Part shown: piece after piece, positions 8,537 through 16,750 of the stretch
Layout: the number at the start of each line of letters is the position of its first letter
Position numbering within the stretch: the first letter of the stretch is position 1
Origin: Fodinicurvata fenggangensis DSM 21160
GTDB lineage: Bacteria; Pseudomonadota; Alphaproteobacteria; Kiloniellales; DSM-21159
DNA: 64,000 nt
NCBI RefSeq assembly: GCF_000686045.1
Contig: NZ_JMLV01000010.1
Location: 62,001-126,000 of the forward strand
Reading direction: 5' to 3'
The notes under the pieces: generated by a model
Told to the model about the DNA's origin: nothing
What the model saw: only the letters and a program-made list of their open reading frames with translations
The model's database searches: none
Position numbers and translations under genes: made by a program

Positions 8537-9613
8537 ATGAAGACAACACGACATGCTGCTATGGCCGCATTGCTAGCCGCGAGTGTCCTGGCGCTTGGAG
8601 CCAGAGCGACAGAGGCGGCCCCGAACGTGGTGGCCAGCATACAGCCGGTGCACAGCCTGGTGTCTGCCGTCATGGAAGGCGTTGGCAAGCCGTCACTGTT
8701 GGTCGAGGGTGGCGGCTCGCCGCACAGTTACAGCCTGCGACCCTCGCAGGCGCGCGCTCTGGAAACCGCCGATGCGATTTTCTGGGTTGGCCCGGAATTG
8801 GAGAGCTTCCTGGAGCGCGCCCTGCAGAATCTGGGTGACGAAGCCCAGATCGTGCCCCTGTCGGAGTTGGCGGGACTGCATTTGCTGGAAACCCGCAGCA
8901 GTGGAGACTGGGAGCGCCATGAGCAGTCTGATTCTGCAGACGGTCACGGCCATCACGATGATGATGACTATGCTCATCACGGGGAGGGGGACCGCAACCA
9001 TGAACACGGGTCTTACCACGAGGAAGAGCACCCTCATGAAGACGCGGACAGCGACGGGCACGACCATGCCCACGCGGAACATTCTCATGGGCTCCTGGAC
9101 ATGCACATCTGGCTGTCGCCCGACAACGCCCGGATCCTGCTGGAACAGATTCGCGACCGTCTTGTGAAGCTGGATGCGGAAAACGCCGAGGCCTATCGCG
9201 CCAATGCGGACGAAGCACTGGACCGCCTGGACAGGCTCGAGGCGGAACTGAACGAGACGCTGTCTCCCGTGGCCGATCGTCCCTATATCGTTTTCCATGA
9301 TGCCTATGGCTATTTCGAGCAGGCCTTCGACCTGAATGCCGTGGGCTCCGTGACCCTGAACCCTGGCCGCCAGCCGGGGGCTGGCCGCATTGCGAGCCTG
9401 CGCGACAAGATCGAACAGCTCGAGGCCGTCTGCGTTTTCACTGAGCCGCAGTTCGAGCCACGGCTGGTGTCCAGCCTGGTGCGGGGGACATCGGTGCGCA
9501 CAGGGGAACTGGACCCCTTGGGGGCCGATCTGGAGCCCGGGCCTGACGCCTATTTTCAGCTGATGCGCCGCTTGGGCGAGCAGATCGCGGCCTGTCTTTC
9601 GAAGCCCGAGTGA
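8537..9613 (+). CDS. znuA: Zinc ABC transporter substrate-binding protein ZnuA
   Basis: Periplasmic zinc-binding protein delivering Zn2+ to ZnuBC. ATG 8537 follows a CAGGAG ribosome site and gives 358 aa with a signal peptide cleaved after about residue 27 (ALGARATEAA). The cluster A-I fold is recognisable: ASIQPVHSLVSAVMEG, SPHSYSLRPSQ with a metal histidine, DMHIWLSPDNAR and FHDAYGYFEQAF. Between the lobes is a roughly 50-residue loop very rich in His, Asp and Glu (about residues 140-190), the acidic-histidine loop that loads zinc in this family. A start at 8441 would lie upstream of the Zur box and is rejected. Confidence 0.95.
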   Translation: MKTTRHAAMAALLAASVLALGARATEAAPNVVASIQPVHSLVSAVMEGVGKPSLLVEGGGSPHSYSLRPSQARALETADAIFWVGPELESFLERALQNLGDEAQIVPLSELAGLHLLETRSSGDWERHEQSDSADGHGHHDDDDYAHHGEGDRNHEHGSYHEEEHPHEDADSDGHDHAHAEHSHGLLDMHIWLSPDNARILLEQIRDRLVKLDAENAEAYRANADEALDRLDRLEAELNETLSPVADRPYIVFHDAYGYFEQAFDLNAVGSVTLNPGRQPGAGRIASLRDKIEQLEAVCVFTEPQFEPRLVSSLVRGTSVRTGELDPLGADLEPGPDAYFQLMRRLGEQIAACLSKPE

Positions 9614-9639
9614 TTTTCCACGGCTTTTCGGCAGCCTCT

Positions 9640-9668
9640 TTTACAGGGGCCCCCTTTCGCATTATATT
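9640..9668 (+). promoter_or_regulatory. Sigma-70-like promoter for the 80-aa gene
   Basis: TTTACA (9640-9645), a 17-bp spacer and TATATT (9663-9668) form a good housekeeping promoter. Transcription would begin near 9675, leaving a leader of about 110 nt that contains the hairpin at 9738-9757 before the start at 9786. Confidence 0.5.
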
Positions 9669-9737
9669 CGGTAAAGAGATTGAGGCCGTGCGTGAAACGG
9701 TCGTGTTCGGCTGGCTATCGCCGGGCATGCAACCCTA

Positions 9738-9757
9738 CTGGCCCACTGGTGGGCCAG
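9738..9757 (+). other. Perfect 9-bp hairpin in a 5' leader
   Basis: CTGGCCCAC-TG-GTGGGCCAG is a perfect inverted repeat lying just upstream of the purine-rich GAGGAAAGG and the start codon. It could modulate translation or be a protein-binding operator. No U-run follows, so it is not a typical terminator. Confidence 0.45.
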
Positions 9758-9785
9758 GTTGAGGAAAGGCAGCAGGGAAAAAGCC

Positions 9786-10028
9786 ATGACCCTTGTCAGA
9801 AGTTTCTTGATGAGAGCGGCCCGCCGCGCTGCGTCCGATCCTCGGGTGCGCGCCAAAGCGAAGGACGTCTATCAGACACAGGTCCAGCCAAAGATGGTGG
9901 AAACCAGCCAGACCCTGCGCAAGGACTGGGAGGAGCAGGTCTCCCAGACCCGCCCCTCGGACAATCCCATGCGCTTTGCCGGTCGCATGACCGGGCGCGT
10001 GAAGAAGCGGCTACAGGGTCGAGACTGA
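9786..10028 (+). CDS. Small basic protein of unknown function (80 aa)
   Basis: I cannot assign a function. The protein is 80 aa, starts MTLVRSFLMRAARRAASD, is rich in Arg, Lys and Gln, and is predicted mostly helical with no membrane segment. It ends GRMTGRVKKRLQGRD. The purine-rich GCAGGGAAAA precedes the ATG. A recognisable promoter lies at 9640, and the reading frame has normal GC-rich codon use, which argues it is real. A TTG at 9759 could extend it by nine residues. The DUF6134 gene downstream probably has its own promoter. Confidence 0.6.
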   Translation: MTLVRSFLMRAARRAASDPRVRAKAKDVYQTQVQPKMVETSQTLRKDWEEQVSQTRPSDNPMRFAGRMTGRVKKRLQGRD

Positions 10029-10048
10029 CCTGACCCTTCATTAAGAAG

Positions 10049-10078
10049 CGATCCAGACAGCCCCTGGCTGCGTAAAGA
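10049..10078 (+). promoter_or_regulatory. ECF-sigma (RpoE/ChrR-type) promoter candidate
   Basis: CGATCC (10049-10054), exactly 18 bp, then TAAAGA (10073-10078). Family knowledge: the photo-oxidative-stress sigma factor RpoE of Rhodobacter uses a -35 of TGATCC and a -10 beginning TA. Only one -35 base differs here. The same GATCCAG-N17-TAA pattern stands before the photolyase operon at 33.1 kb. Confidence 0.55.
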
Positions 10079-10177
10079 ACCTTCGGTAAGCCGGTCGATC
10101 ATGACCGCGCTGATCGAGGCCGTCTCCGCACGCCGGAAGGTGGCCTCCGATCTTTCCGAAATGGGGATGAAGACGCT

Positions 10178-10888
10178 GTGTCTGGATATGGATTGAAACA
10201 GGCCGCCTCGGGCGTACGCCGCTGGGGCGGGCTGGCCTTGATGCTGACCCTGGTCGTGGCGCCCGTGTTTGCCGCCATTCCCCAGGACAAGGCCCTGGAC
10301 TTCCAGGTCCTGCGCGGTGGTGACGAGATCGGAACCCACAGCCTGCGGTTCGAGGAACGGGGCGAAGAACTGCATGTCTTCGTCGAGATCGAACTGGAGG
10401 TCCGTCTGGCCTTCATTCCCGTTTACAGCTACAGCCACCGAAACCATGAGATCTGGCGGGGTGGCAAGCTGGTTTCGCTGTCCAGCGAAACCGATGATGA
10501 CGGCACGCAATACCAGGTGGAAGCCCAGGCCAGCGACGACGGGTTGCAGGTAACCTCCAGCCAGGAGGGAGCGTTCACCGCGCCGGCCGACATGCTGACG
10601 ACCAGCTATTGGAACCCCGATGCCATGGCGCGAGAGCGCCTGTTGGATACGCAGTTCGGGCGCATTGTCGAGCTGCAGGTGGACGAGCAAGGCCGTGAAG
10701 GCCTGGAAACGCGGGACGGCTCTGTCGAAGCAACCCATTACAGCGTCAGCGGAGATCTCAACCTGGACATCTGGTACGACCAAGCCGGTCAATGGAGCGG
10801 TTTGGAATTCGAGGCCCGGGGCAAGCCGGTCCGCTACCTGCGCGCACCGCTGAGCGCGGACGCTGCTGCCGGTGGCAATGGCGCTTGA
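10178..10888 (+). CDS. Secreted DUF6134 family protein
   Basis: Predicted periplasmic protein of 231-236 aa. The start is GTG 10178 (after GGGGATGAAG) or TTG 10193. Either way an N-terminal hydrophobic signal ends near APVFAAIPQDK. The rest is beta-rich with the family features FQVLRGGDEIGTHSLRF near the front, SYSHRNHEIWRGGKLV, and DIWYDQAGQW near the end. This resembles DUF6134; its function is unknown. It sits under the ECF-type promoter at 10049 and is followed after 37 bp by an SDR gene on the same strand. This suggests an envelope or lipid role in an oxidative-stress response (inference). Confidence 0.7.
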   Translation: MSGYGLKQAASGVRRWGGLALMLTLVVAPVFAAIPQDKALDFQVLRGGDEIGTHSLRFEERGEELHVFVEIELEVRLAFIPVYSYSHRNHEIWRGGKLVSLSSETDDDGTQYQVEAQASDDGLQVTSSQEGAFTAPADMLTTSYWNPDAMARERLLDTQFGRIVELQVDEQGREGLETRDGSVEATHYSVSGDLNLDIWYDQAGQWSGLEFEARGKPVRYLRAPLSADAAAGGNGA

Positions 10889-10925
10889 CCCGCCCATCAC
10901 GTGTTTCGAGAAAGGTAGAGAGGAT

Positions 10926-11708
10926 ATGAGCGAGGCAACGAAATGCGCCTGGATCACCGGCGCCAGCAGCGGCCTGGGCCGGGAACTGGCGCTGCAGATG
11001 GCGCGTGATGGCTGGAGCGTCGCCGTCTCGGCCCGCTCGGCCGAGAAACTGGACAGCCTGGTGGCCGAGGCCGCGGGCGCCGGGGGCCGCGTGGCGGCCT
11101 ATCCACTGGATGTCACCGACGCGGACGCCGTGGGCCGAACGGTGGCGCGGATCGAGAGCGAGCTGGGGTCCATCGACCAGGCGGTTCTGAATGCCGGCAC
11201 GCATCAGCCGACACCGGTTCACGAATTCAAGGCTTCGGATTTCCGCAAGCTGGTGGACCTGAACCTGATGGGCACCATCAACTGCCTGGAAAGGCTGATC
11301 GGACGTTTCCGCGAACGACGGGCCGGGCGCATAGCGGTGGTGGCTTCGGTGGCCGGATATACCGGCCTGCCCCAGGCCTCGGCCTATGGCCTGACCAAGG
11401 CCGGGCTGATCAATCTCTGTGAGGCCCTGCGTGTGGAACTGAAGCCCGACGGCGTCACGCTGCAGCTGGTCAATCCGGGCTTCGTGCGCACACCGCTGAC
11501 CGACCGCAACGACTTTCCCATGCCCTTCCTGATGGAAGTCGAGGATGCCGCGCGTGCGCTCTACAGGGGCCTGTCGCGGAACAGCTTCGAGATTACCTTC
11601 CCGCGGCGCTTCACCTGGATGATGAAGCTGCTGCGCATTCTGCCCTATTCCCTGAAATTGGCCGTGACCGCCCGCATGCTGCGCCGTCCGGAAGGGCAGG
11701 CGACATGA
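10926..11708 (+). CDS. Short-chain dehydrogenase/reductase (SDR)
   Basis: NAD(P)-dependent oxidoreductase of 260 aa. The start is ATG 10926 behind AGAGAGGAT. Cofactor motif TGASSGLG near residue 9, the NAG motif (VLNAGTHQ), catalytic Ser (VASVAGY) and YxxxK (YGLTKAG) are all present. The C-terminus has a basic, amphipathic segment (RRFTWMMKLLRILPY) that may touch membranes. It overlaps the NTF2-like gene by 4 bp (ATGA), so the two are co-translated. An SDR of this type accompanies Cfa/photolyase stress operons in other proteobacteria, and here that operon is at 26-33 kb. The substrate is not known. Confidence 0.88.
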   Translation: MSEATKCAWITGASSGLGRELALQMARDGWSVAVSARSAEKLDSLVAEAAGAGGRVAAYPLDVTDADAVGRTVARIESELGSIDQAVLNAGTHQPTPVHEFKASDFRKLVDLNLMGTINCLERLIGRFRERRAGRIAVVASVAGYTGLPQASAYGLTKAGLINLCEALRVELKPDGVTLQLVNPGFVRTPLTDRNDFPMPFLMEVEDAARALYRGLSRNSFEITFPRRFTWMMKLLRILPYSLKLAVTARMLRRPEGQAT

Positions 11709-12142
11709 ACAGTCAGGATCGCCTGGCCGCGGCCCGGCGCTATGCCGCCTTCTTCGAGTCGCTCTCACCCGAGACGCTGACCGACCTGGACCAGTACGTA
11801 ACGAAGGAGGTGCATTTCCGCGACCCCTTCAACGACTTCATCGGACGGCCGCGCATGGAGCGGGCCTTCCGGCACATGTTCGACCTGCTGGACGAAGTGC
11901 GTTTCGAGGTGCATGACCTGGCCTGCAGCGACAGGGCGGCCTACCTGCGCTGGAGCATGATCTACCGACGCAAACAGGGTTCCGAGCAGTGCATCGAGGG
12001 CATGAGCGAGATCCTCCTGGCCGACGATGGGCGTGTGCAGGTGCATATCGATCACTGGGACGCCGCCGGGCAGCTCTATGAACGCCTGCCTGTCCTTGGC
12101 GGGTTGCTGCGCCTGGTTCGCCGCCGGCTTCAGGTGAGTTGA
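11705..12142 (+). CDS. NTF2-like (SnoaL-fold) protein
   Basis: A 145-aa cytoplasmic protein with the cone-shaped SnoaL/NTF2 fold pattern. It has the helical start RLAAARRYAAFFESL, FRDPFNDFIGR (aspartate and arginine typical of the pocket), a long beta-hairpin with LRWSMIYRR, and VQVHIDHWDAAGQLYERLP. The family covers small ligand-binding or isomerase-like enzymes; no specific reaction can be read from the sequence. The start overlaps the SDR stop by 4 bp, so it is probably the SDR's partner. It ends 25 bp from the convergent Ldh-family gene. Confidence 0.75.
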   Translation: MNSQDRLAAARRYAAFFESLSPETLTDLDQYVTKEVHFRDPFNDFIGRPRMERAFRHMFDLLDEVRFEVHDLACSDRAAYLRWSMIYRRKQGSEQCIEGMSEILLADDGRVQVHIDHWDAAGQLYERLPVLGGLLRLVRRRLQVS

Positions 12143-12167
12143 GCCTAGTCCCCGCGTAGATCCGAAT

Positions 12168-13265
12168 TCACTTGCCTGCCGCCGCGGTCCGCGGCAACGC
12201 GATGCCGTAGGAGTCTGCCAGGCGGGCGAAGGCCGAGCTCGTCGCCGGATCCAGGGGAATGCCGTCTTGTGTCCGGCGTTCGGCTTCGGCCCATTCGCGG
12301 TCTCCCGGCGCCATGACGCTGGCTCCGCTGCGCGGCGAAGAGCTGCGCAGGGCATCCAGGTAGCGTGTCATGCCCGCCTCGAAGGTCTCCCTGTCGACGA
12401 AGGCATCGGGCTTGAGCGCCAGGACGAATGCGCCAAGTCCGCGCGGCGTGCTGAAATCCGGTCCACCCATGGGGGCAATGTCGAAGCTGAGCCGCATGCC
12501 CGTCAGGACGGCGCTGAGGATCTCGGCCAGGCCCGCCAGGCCAGCGCCCTTGAAGCCCTGCATGCCGCCGAGAGGCGCCAGCATGGACATGGCTTCGGGA
12601 TCGCGGGTGTCCTGGCCCTCGGCATCCGAGGCCGTGTGCTCCGGCAGCGCCTGGCCAAGACTCTTGTACAGCTCGACGCGATTGCCCGGGATCGCACTCG
12701 TTGCCATGTCGAGCAGCCAGGGCTGGTTGCCGCCCGCTGGAACGGCGCAGGCGATTGGGTTGGTGCCGTGGAAGGGCGTCGCCCCGTCGTGCAGCCGCAC
12801 GAGGCTGTCGGAATTGCAGGTGGCAACGCCGATCAGGCCGGCCTCGGCGGCGGCAAGCGCGTAGGCCCCGGCCGGCCCGAAGTGGGAGCTGTTGCGTATG
12901 GCGACCGCCCCGATCCCGCTTTGCCCGGCCAGGCGAATCGCCTGCTCCATCCCGTAGTAGGCCGCACGCGCGCCGTGCCCGTTGTCCGCGTCGAGCGTGG
13001 CGACCGCGCCGCTCTCCTGCAGGATTTCCAGATGGGGGCGGGGATTGACCCGGCCGCCCGTCATGGCCGTCACGTAGTGGTCGAGCAGGCGCACGCCATG
13101 ACTGTCGACCCCCAGCCGCGTGCCGTGCATCATGGCCCGCGCGGCGGCATCCACGGTCGCCTCATCGGCACCGGCTGCTGCCAGAACCTCGCGACAGAAG
13201 CGCTCCAGGTCGTTCACCGAAACGGGATCGAGAGCTTCATTTGAAGTCTGCTCACCATCGGTCAC
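12168..13265 (-). CDS. Ldh-family (malate/L-lactate-type) NAD(P) dehydrogenase
   Basis: Oxidoreductase of the type-2 malate/L-lactate/ureidoglycolate/sulfolactate dehydrogenase family, which is unrelated to classical LDH. GTG 13265 behind GGAGGGC gives 365 aa, the usual family length. Visible motifs: GVDSHGVRLLDHY with the catalytic-region histidine, NGHGARAAYYGM, RNSSHFGPAGAYA, and FHGTNPIACAVPA in the cofactor region. The upstream extension to 13556 is arginine/proline-rich shadow sequence. Exact substrate cannot be fixed. Neighbours are a convergent NTF2-like gene and a divergent GNAT gene with 212 bp between. Confidence 0.88.
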   Translation of the reverse strand: MTDGEQTSNEALDPVSVNDLERFCREVLAAAGADEATVDAAARAMMHGTRLGVDSHGVRLLDHYVTAMTGGRVNPRPHLEILQESGAVATLDADNGHGARAAYYGMEQAIRLAGQSGIGAVAIRNSSHFGPAGAYALAAAEAGLIGVATCNSDSLVRLHDGATPFHGTNPIACAVPAGGNQPWLLDMATSAIPGNRVELYKSLGQALPEHTASDAEGQDTRDPEAMSMLAPLGGMQGFKGAGLAGLAEILSAVLTGMRLSFDIAPMGGPDFSTPRGLGAFVLALKPDAFVDRETFEAGMTRYLDALRSSSPRSGASVMAPGDREWAEAERRTQDGIPLDPATSSAFARLADSYGIALPRTAAAGK

Positions 13266-13477
13266 GGCGTCTGCCCTCCGTTGCCGACGAAGTCTGGGCC
13301 AAGTACCGCAGGTGCCTTTTGCAACTCTATATCGAAGGTGTGGGTGTCTTTCAGGCGCTTCGTCATCGAACCTCCCTGTTGTCGTATGTTCCTGTCTGCA
13401 CGATACATTTGTGCGGGTCGGGTGCAATGGGGAAGGCCAGCGCTCGGGTGATGGTGGAAGACGACAAGGAGACAAGA

Positions 13478-14356
13478 ATGGCTCACGAGCCGATGGAGGC
13501 CGATGCTGGAGTGGTGCGATTCTCCGAGTTGCAGGAGGCGGACCTGCACCAGGCACGGCAGCTGTCCGCCGCCGAGGGCTGGCCGCACCGTGAGGAAGAC
13601 TGGCGCTTCATGCTGCAGTTGGGCGAGGGGCTGGCTGCCTTCGACGGCGAGAAGCTGATCGGCACGGCCATGGCCTGGCCGTTCGGCGAGGCTGTCTCCA
13701 CGGTGGGAATGGTGCTGGTGCATCCGCGGCGCCGCGGCAGCGGCATGGGTAAGGCGCTGTTCAAGCGTCTGATGGACCGCATTGCCGCTCCGTCCATCCA
13801 GTTGCATGCCACGGAGCAGGCCGCGCCGCTCTATCGCGCCTTCGAGTTCATGCCCGTGGGCCAGGTGCGGCAATGCCAGGGCGAGGCGCCGTCGCAGGGC
13901 TTCGCCCTGTCCGAGGACAGGACCGGCGTGAGGGTCCTGAAGCCGTCCGCCCTGGACGAGATCCTGGCGCTCGACGCCCGGGCCACCGGCGCGGACCGCA
14001 GCGACCTGCTAACCGGGATCGCCCGGATGGGCCGCTGTTATGGCCTGCCGGACGAGAGCGGATTGCACGGCTATGCCATCAGCCGGCCCTTCGGGCGTGG
14101 CATCCAGGTCGGCCCCGTCGTGGCCGACAGCGATGCCGGCGCCGTCGCGCTGGCCGCCGCCTGCCTGTCGGAAGTGCCGGGCGGTTGTCATGTGCGTTTC
14201 GACGTGCCGGTCGACAGCCCCCTGGCCGACTGGGTCCAGCGACAGGGCCTGCCGGCCGTGGGCCTGGTCACCCGCATGCAGCGCGGCCCCGATCCGCGGC
14301 AGGACAATGGCAGCGCCATGACGGTGCATGGTCTGGCCAGCCAGGCTCTCGGCTAA
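13478..14356 (+). CDS. GNAT family N-acetyltransferase, two-domain
   Basis: A 292-aa acetyl-CoA-dependent transferase. ATG 13478 follows AAGGAGACAAGA. The N-terminal GNAT domain (about residues 10-135) has the beta-4/alpha-3 acetyl-CoA loop VLVHPRRRGSGMGKALF. The second half (VRVLKPSALDEILALDARATGADR, then SGLHGYAISRPFGRGIQVGP) looks like the Acetyltransf_18 type domain seen in YitH-like proteins. Substrate unknown. It is convergent with the LysE-family exporter, with 48 bp between the ends. Confidence 0.83.
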   Translation: MAHEPMEADAGVVRFSELQEADLHQARQLSAAEGWPHREEDWRFMLQLGEGLAAFDGEKLIGTAMAWPFGEAVSTVGMVLVHPRRRGSGMGKALFKRLMDRIAAPSIQLHATEQAAPLYRAFEFMPVGQVRQCQGEAPSQGFALSEDRTGVRVLKPSALDEILALDARATGADRSDLLTGIARMGRCYGLPDESGLHGYAISRPFGRGIQVGPVVADSDAGAVALAAACLSEVPGGCHVRFDVPVDSPLADWVQRQGLPAVGLVTRMQRGPDPRQDNGSAMTVHGLASQALG

Positions 14357-14404
14357 TCGGCCCCCTGTCGCTGTGAGTCGGGTGGCCGCCGGTCCGGTGC
14401 CCTG

Positions 14405-15007
14405 CTATGCGTCCAGCAGGATCGAGACGGTCGTGGCGACCAGCAGCAGGGCCACCGTGACGTTGAAGATCCGGGCATAGCGCGGCTGGAAGAGGAAGCG
14501 CCTGAGGACCGTGCCGCCGGCCGCCCAGACCGACACGCAGGGCACCGAGACCAGCACCATGACGAGCGCGGCGATTGCGATGTTCAGCCGGAAGTCGGCG
14601 GCCGGCACATAGGCCGCCACGGCGCTGGTGGTGATCGCCCAGGCCTTGGGATTGATCCACTGGAACACCGCACCGCCCAGGAAGCCCAGCGGCGGACGTT
14701 CGCCGCCATCGCTACGCAGCGGGCCGCTGCGTGCGATCTTCCAGGCCAGCCACAATAGGTAGGCCGCGCCGGCCACGCGCAACAGGTCGTGGAGCAGCGG
14801 GACAGCCTCGAAGGCGGCGCCCAGACCCAGGCCGATCATGACAAGCTGCACGGCAACGCCCACCGCGATACCGGCGACCAGGGGCATGGAGCGCCAGAAT
14901 CCCACCTTGACGCCGGCAGCCAGCGCCATCGCGTTGTTGGGACCGGGGGTGCCGGTCATCACGATGCAGAAGACGATATAGGGCAGGAGCACGGCCAGGT
15001 CAGTCAT
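14405..15007 (-). CDS. LysE/RhtB family amino-acid exporter
   Basis: Inner-membrane exporter of 200 aa from ATG 15007, with six predicted helices and the family motif TGTPGPNNAMALAAG near the N-terminus, then QWINPKAWA in the middle. The substrate is probably an amino acid or a derivative. It is transcribed divergently from an Lrp-type regulator with 73 bp between, the classical arrangement in which the regulator senses the amino acid and induces its export. A nested inverted repeat fills that gap. Confidence 0.9.
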   Translation of the reverse strand: MTDLAVLLPYIVFCIVMTGTPGPNNAMALAAGVKVGFWRSMPLVAGIAVGVAVQLVMIGLGLGAAFEAVPLLHDLLRVAGAAYLLWLAWKIARSGPLRSDGGERPPLGFLGGAVFQWINPKAWAITTSAVAAYVPAADFRLNIAIAALVMVLVSVPCVSVWAAGGTVLRRFLFQPRYARIFNVTVALLLVATTVSILLDA

Positions 15008-15029
15008 GCCCACAAGAATAGCGGGAGGT

Positions 15030-15080
15030 TCATTGCAGATGGTTGCTTTCTCACGAAGAATGAGAGAAATTTTGCAATGA
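15030..15080. promoter_or_regulatory. Nested inverted repeats between lysE-type and lrp-type genes
   Basis: Outer arms TCATTGCA (15030-15037) and TGCAATGA (15073-15080) are perfect complements. Inner arms TTTCTC (15047-15052) and GAGAAA (15064-15069) are also perfect. The 51-bp symmetric block fills the divergent intergenic space and ends directly at the regulator's ATG (15081), as expected for an Lrp/AsnC operator that wraps around octamers. Confidence 0.65.
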
Positions 15081-15533
15081 ATGACGAATATAGATGAGAT
15101 AGACGAGCAAATATTGCAGGAATTGAGGCGCGACGCGCGCCAGCCCAATGTGCGGCTGGCCGAACGGGTCGGCCTGTCGCCCTCGGCCTGCCTCCGCCGT
15201 GTCCAGGAGCTGGAGCGGGCCGGGGTGATCCAGGGCTATCGCGCCGTCATCGATCGCTCCCAGCTCGGCGCCGGTTTCCTCGCCTATATCGCCGTCGGGC
15301 TGTCGGCGCACTCCAAGGCCAGCCAGGAGGCCTTCGAACGTGCTGTCGCCCACACCCCCGAGGTGGTGGAATGCCACAACATCACCGGTACGGTGGAATA
15401 CCTGCTGCGCATCGAGGTGGCCGACATCAAGGCCTACAAGCGCTTCCACACCGAAGTCCTGGGTGCTCTGCCGCAGGTCACCTCGATGACCAGCTATGTC
15501 GTGCTGGACACCTCGAAGGACGAGCGGGGGTGA
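15081..15533 (+). CDS. Lrp/AsnC family transcriptional regulator
   Basis: A 150-aa DNA-binding regulator. The N-terminal helix-turn-helix reads DEIDEQILQELRRDARQ then LAERVGLSPSACLRRVQ. The C-terminal RAM ligand-binding domain includes VECHNITGTVEYLLRIEV and a final TSMTSYVVLDT strand. It would bind an amino acid and control the divergent LysE-family exporter, and probably itself. The AT-rich start region just before the ATG forms part of the inverted repeat, so autorepression is likely. Confidence 0.92.
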   Translation: MTNIDEIDEQILQELRRDARQPNVRLAERVGLSPSACLRRVQELERAGVIQGYRAVIDRSQLGAGFLAYIAVGLSAHSKASQEAFERAVAHTPEVVECHNITGTVEYLLRIEVADIKAYKRFHTEVLGALPQVTSMTSYVVLDTSKDERG

Positions 15534-15590
15534 GGGGCATCACAGTGTGGTTTCTGTCCGCTTCAGGCGCAAATCGTTACAAGGAGCATG

Positions 15591-16613
15591 TCATGAGACC
15601 CCTGTCACCCGCAGCGCGGACAAGGCAATGCCCGCTGCCATCTCATGAACCGAAGCACGGTTGATACCGCTCTGGTCTTGGCAGAGTGCGGGCTCATTGT
15701 CCTTGCTCGCCTCGGTGCATTCACACAGGAAGGTGTAGTGACCGACATCGCGACCGAGCAGATGCAGGCTGCTTCGAGGGAGCTGCTCATGCATCCAGAC
15801 TGAAAATAGATCGGCCGGAGCTTCGGTATCTCCTTCGCCCACGATGATGGTTACCGGGGCGTGGATACCCTGGAGGCTTTGCAAGGTGAGTGCTCGGGTA
15901 GGAGCCGGTGCGAGCGCAATGAAACTTTTGATTCGGGCATCGTAATTGGAGGCGGATTGGCTCTCCCAAGACGCTCTGAAAACCGGGTTCTGATCCAAGA
16001 GAGTCTCGATATGGTCGACTACGTCAGGGAATTCTCTAGGGCCTCGAGCAAATCGAGATTCTCCTGCCCATTCCAGATAAAGATCTACATCGGTAATGGC
16101 GCCCGCGAGTGACATGGCTGTGTAGCCACCGAGGGAAAAGCCGGCAGCAGACACACGCTCCAGATCCATTCTGCCGGCGAAGGGACCTGTTTGCATGAGT
16201 TGATCCAGAATCACAGACAGATCCCGTGGCCTTTCCCACCAGCAGAGGAAACCTTCCGGCCGATAAGGCTCTGAGGCCGTGTTTCCATGATGATCGACGC
16301 CAATAACGATGAAACCGGCTGATGCGAGATGCTGTGCCAACCACCCCAGGCTCGATGCCGTGCCGCCGGTGCCATGTGACAGCAAGACGACGGGGAAACG
16401 CTCATGGTCGGTACTAAGAGGAGCCTCACGCGCGACCGAACCCATGACGAAGAGTGGGGGCGCTGTGGGAATTGTGACCACTTGCTCAACAGCGTCGTTC
16501 CAGGCTGGATACCAGGCGGACCATCGAATGGGCCGAGGGCCGTCACCGGACCAGTTGCGTCGCTGAGGATCGCTGGCCTCACCTTCCCGGAACCCAACCT
16601 TGAAGCACCGCAT
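15591..16613 (-). CDS. Alpha/beta hydrolase (dienelactone hydrolase/esterase-like)
   Basis: A 340-aa predicted serine hydrolase. Oxyanion region VVLLSHGTGG, nucleophile elbow GFSLGGY and a C-terminal histidine in GRDVGHYTF are visible. A candidate acid lies in the VGEGDTEAP loop. The N-terminus (VGFREGEASDPQRRNW) and WSAWYPA resemble the platelet-activating-factor acetylhydrolase/dienelactone hydrolase-like esterases. No clear signal peptide. It lies 137 bp downstream of the phosphodiesterase on the same strand, perhaps a separate unit. Substrate unknown. G+C is slightly lower than in its neighbours. Confidence 0.78.
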   Translation of the reverse strand: MRCFKVGFREGEASDPQRRNWSGDGPRPIRWSAWYPAWNDAVEQVVTIPTAPPLFVMGSVAREAPLSTDHERFPVVLLSHGTGGTASSLGWLAQHLASAGFIVIGVDHHGNTASEPYRPEGFLCWWERPRDLSVILDQLMQTGPFAGRMDLERVSAAGFSLGGYTAMSLAGAITDVDLYLEWAGESRFARGPREFPDVVDHIETLLDQNPVFRASWESQSASNYDARIKSFIALAPAPTRALTLQSLQGIHAPVTIIVGEGDTEAPADLFSVWMHEQLPRSSLHLLGRDVGHYTFLCECTEASKDNEPALCQDQSGINRASVHEMAAGIALSALRVTGVS

Positions 16614-16750
16614 GATCGGCCCGCCTGGTTGATGGGATACTATGAGTCTGAGTTGAAGAATTTATATGATAGTCAAATGAACCGCATTCTGAGATTGTGG
16701 GGACGGGAGATTTAGCTTCGCAGTCGTTGTGTGGCAGAAAACGTGCCGAA

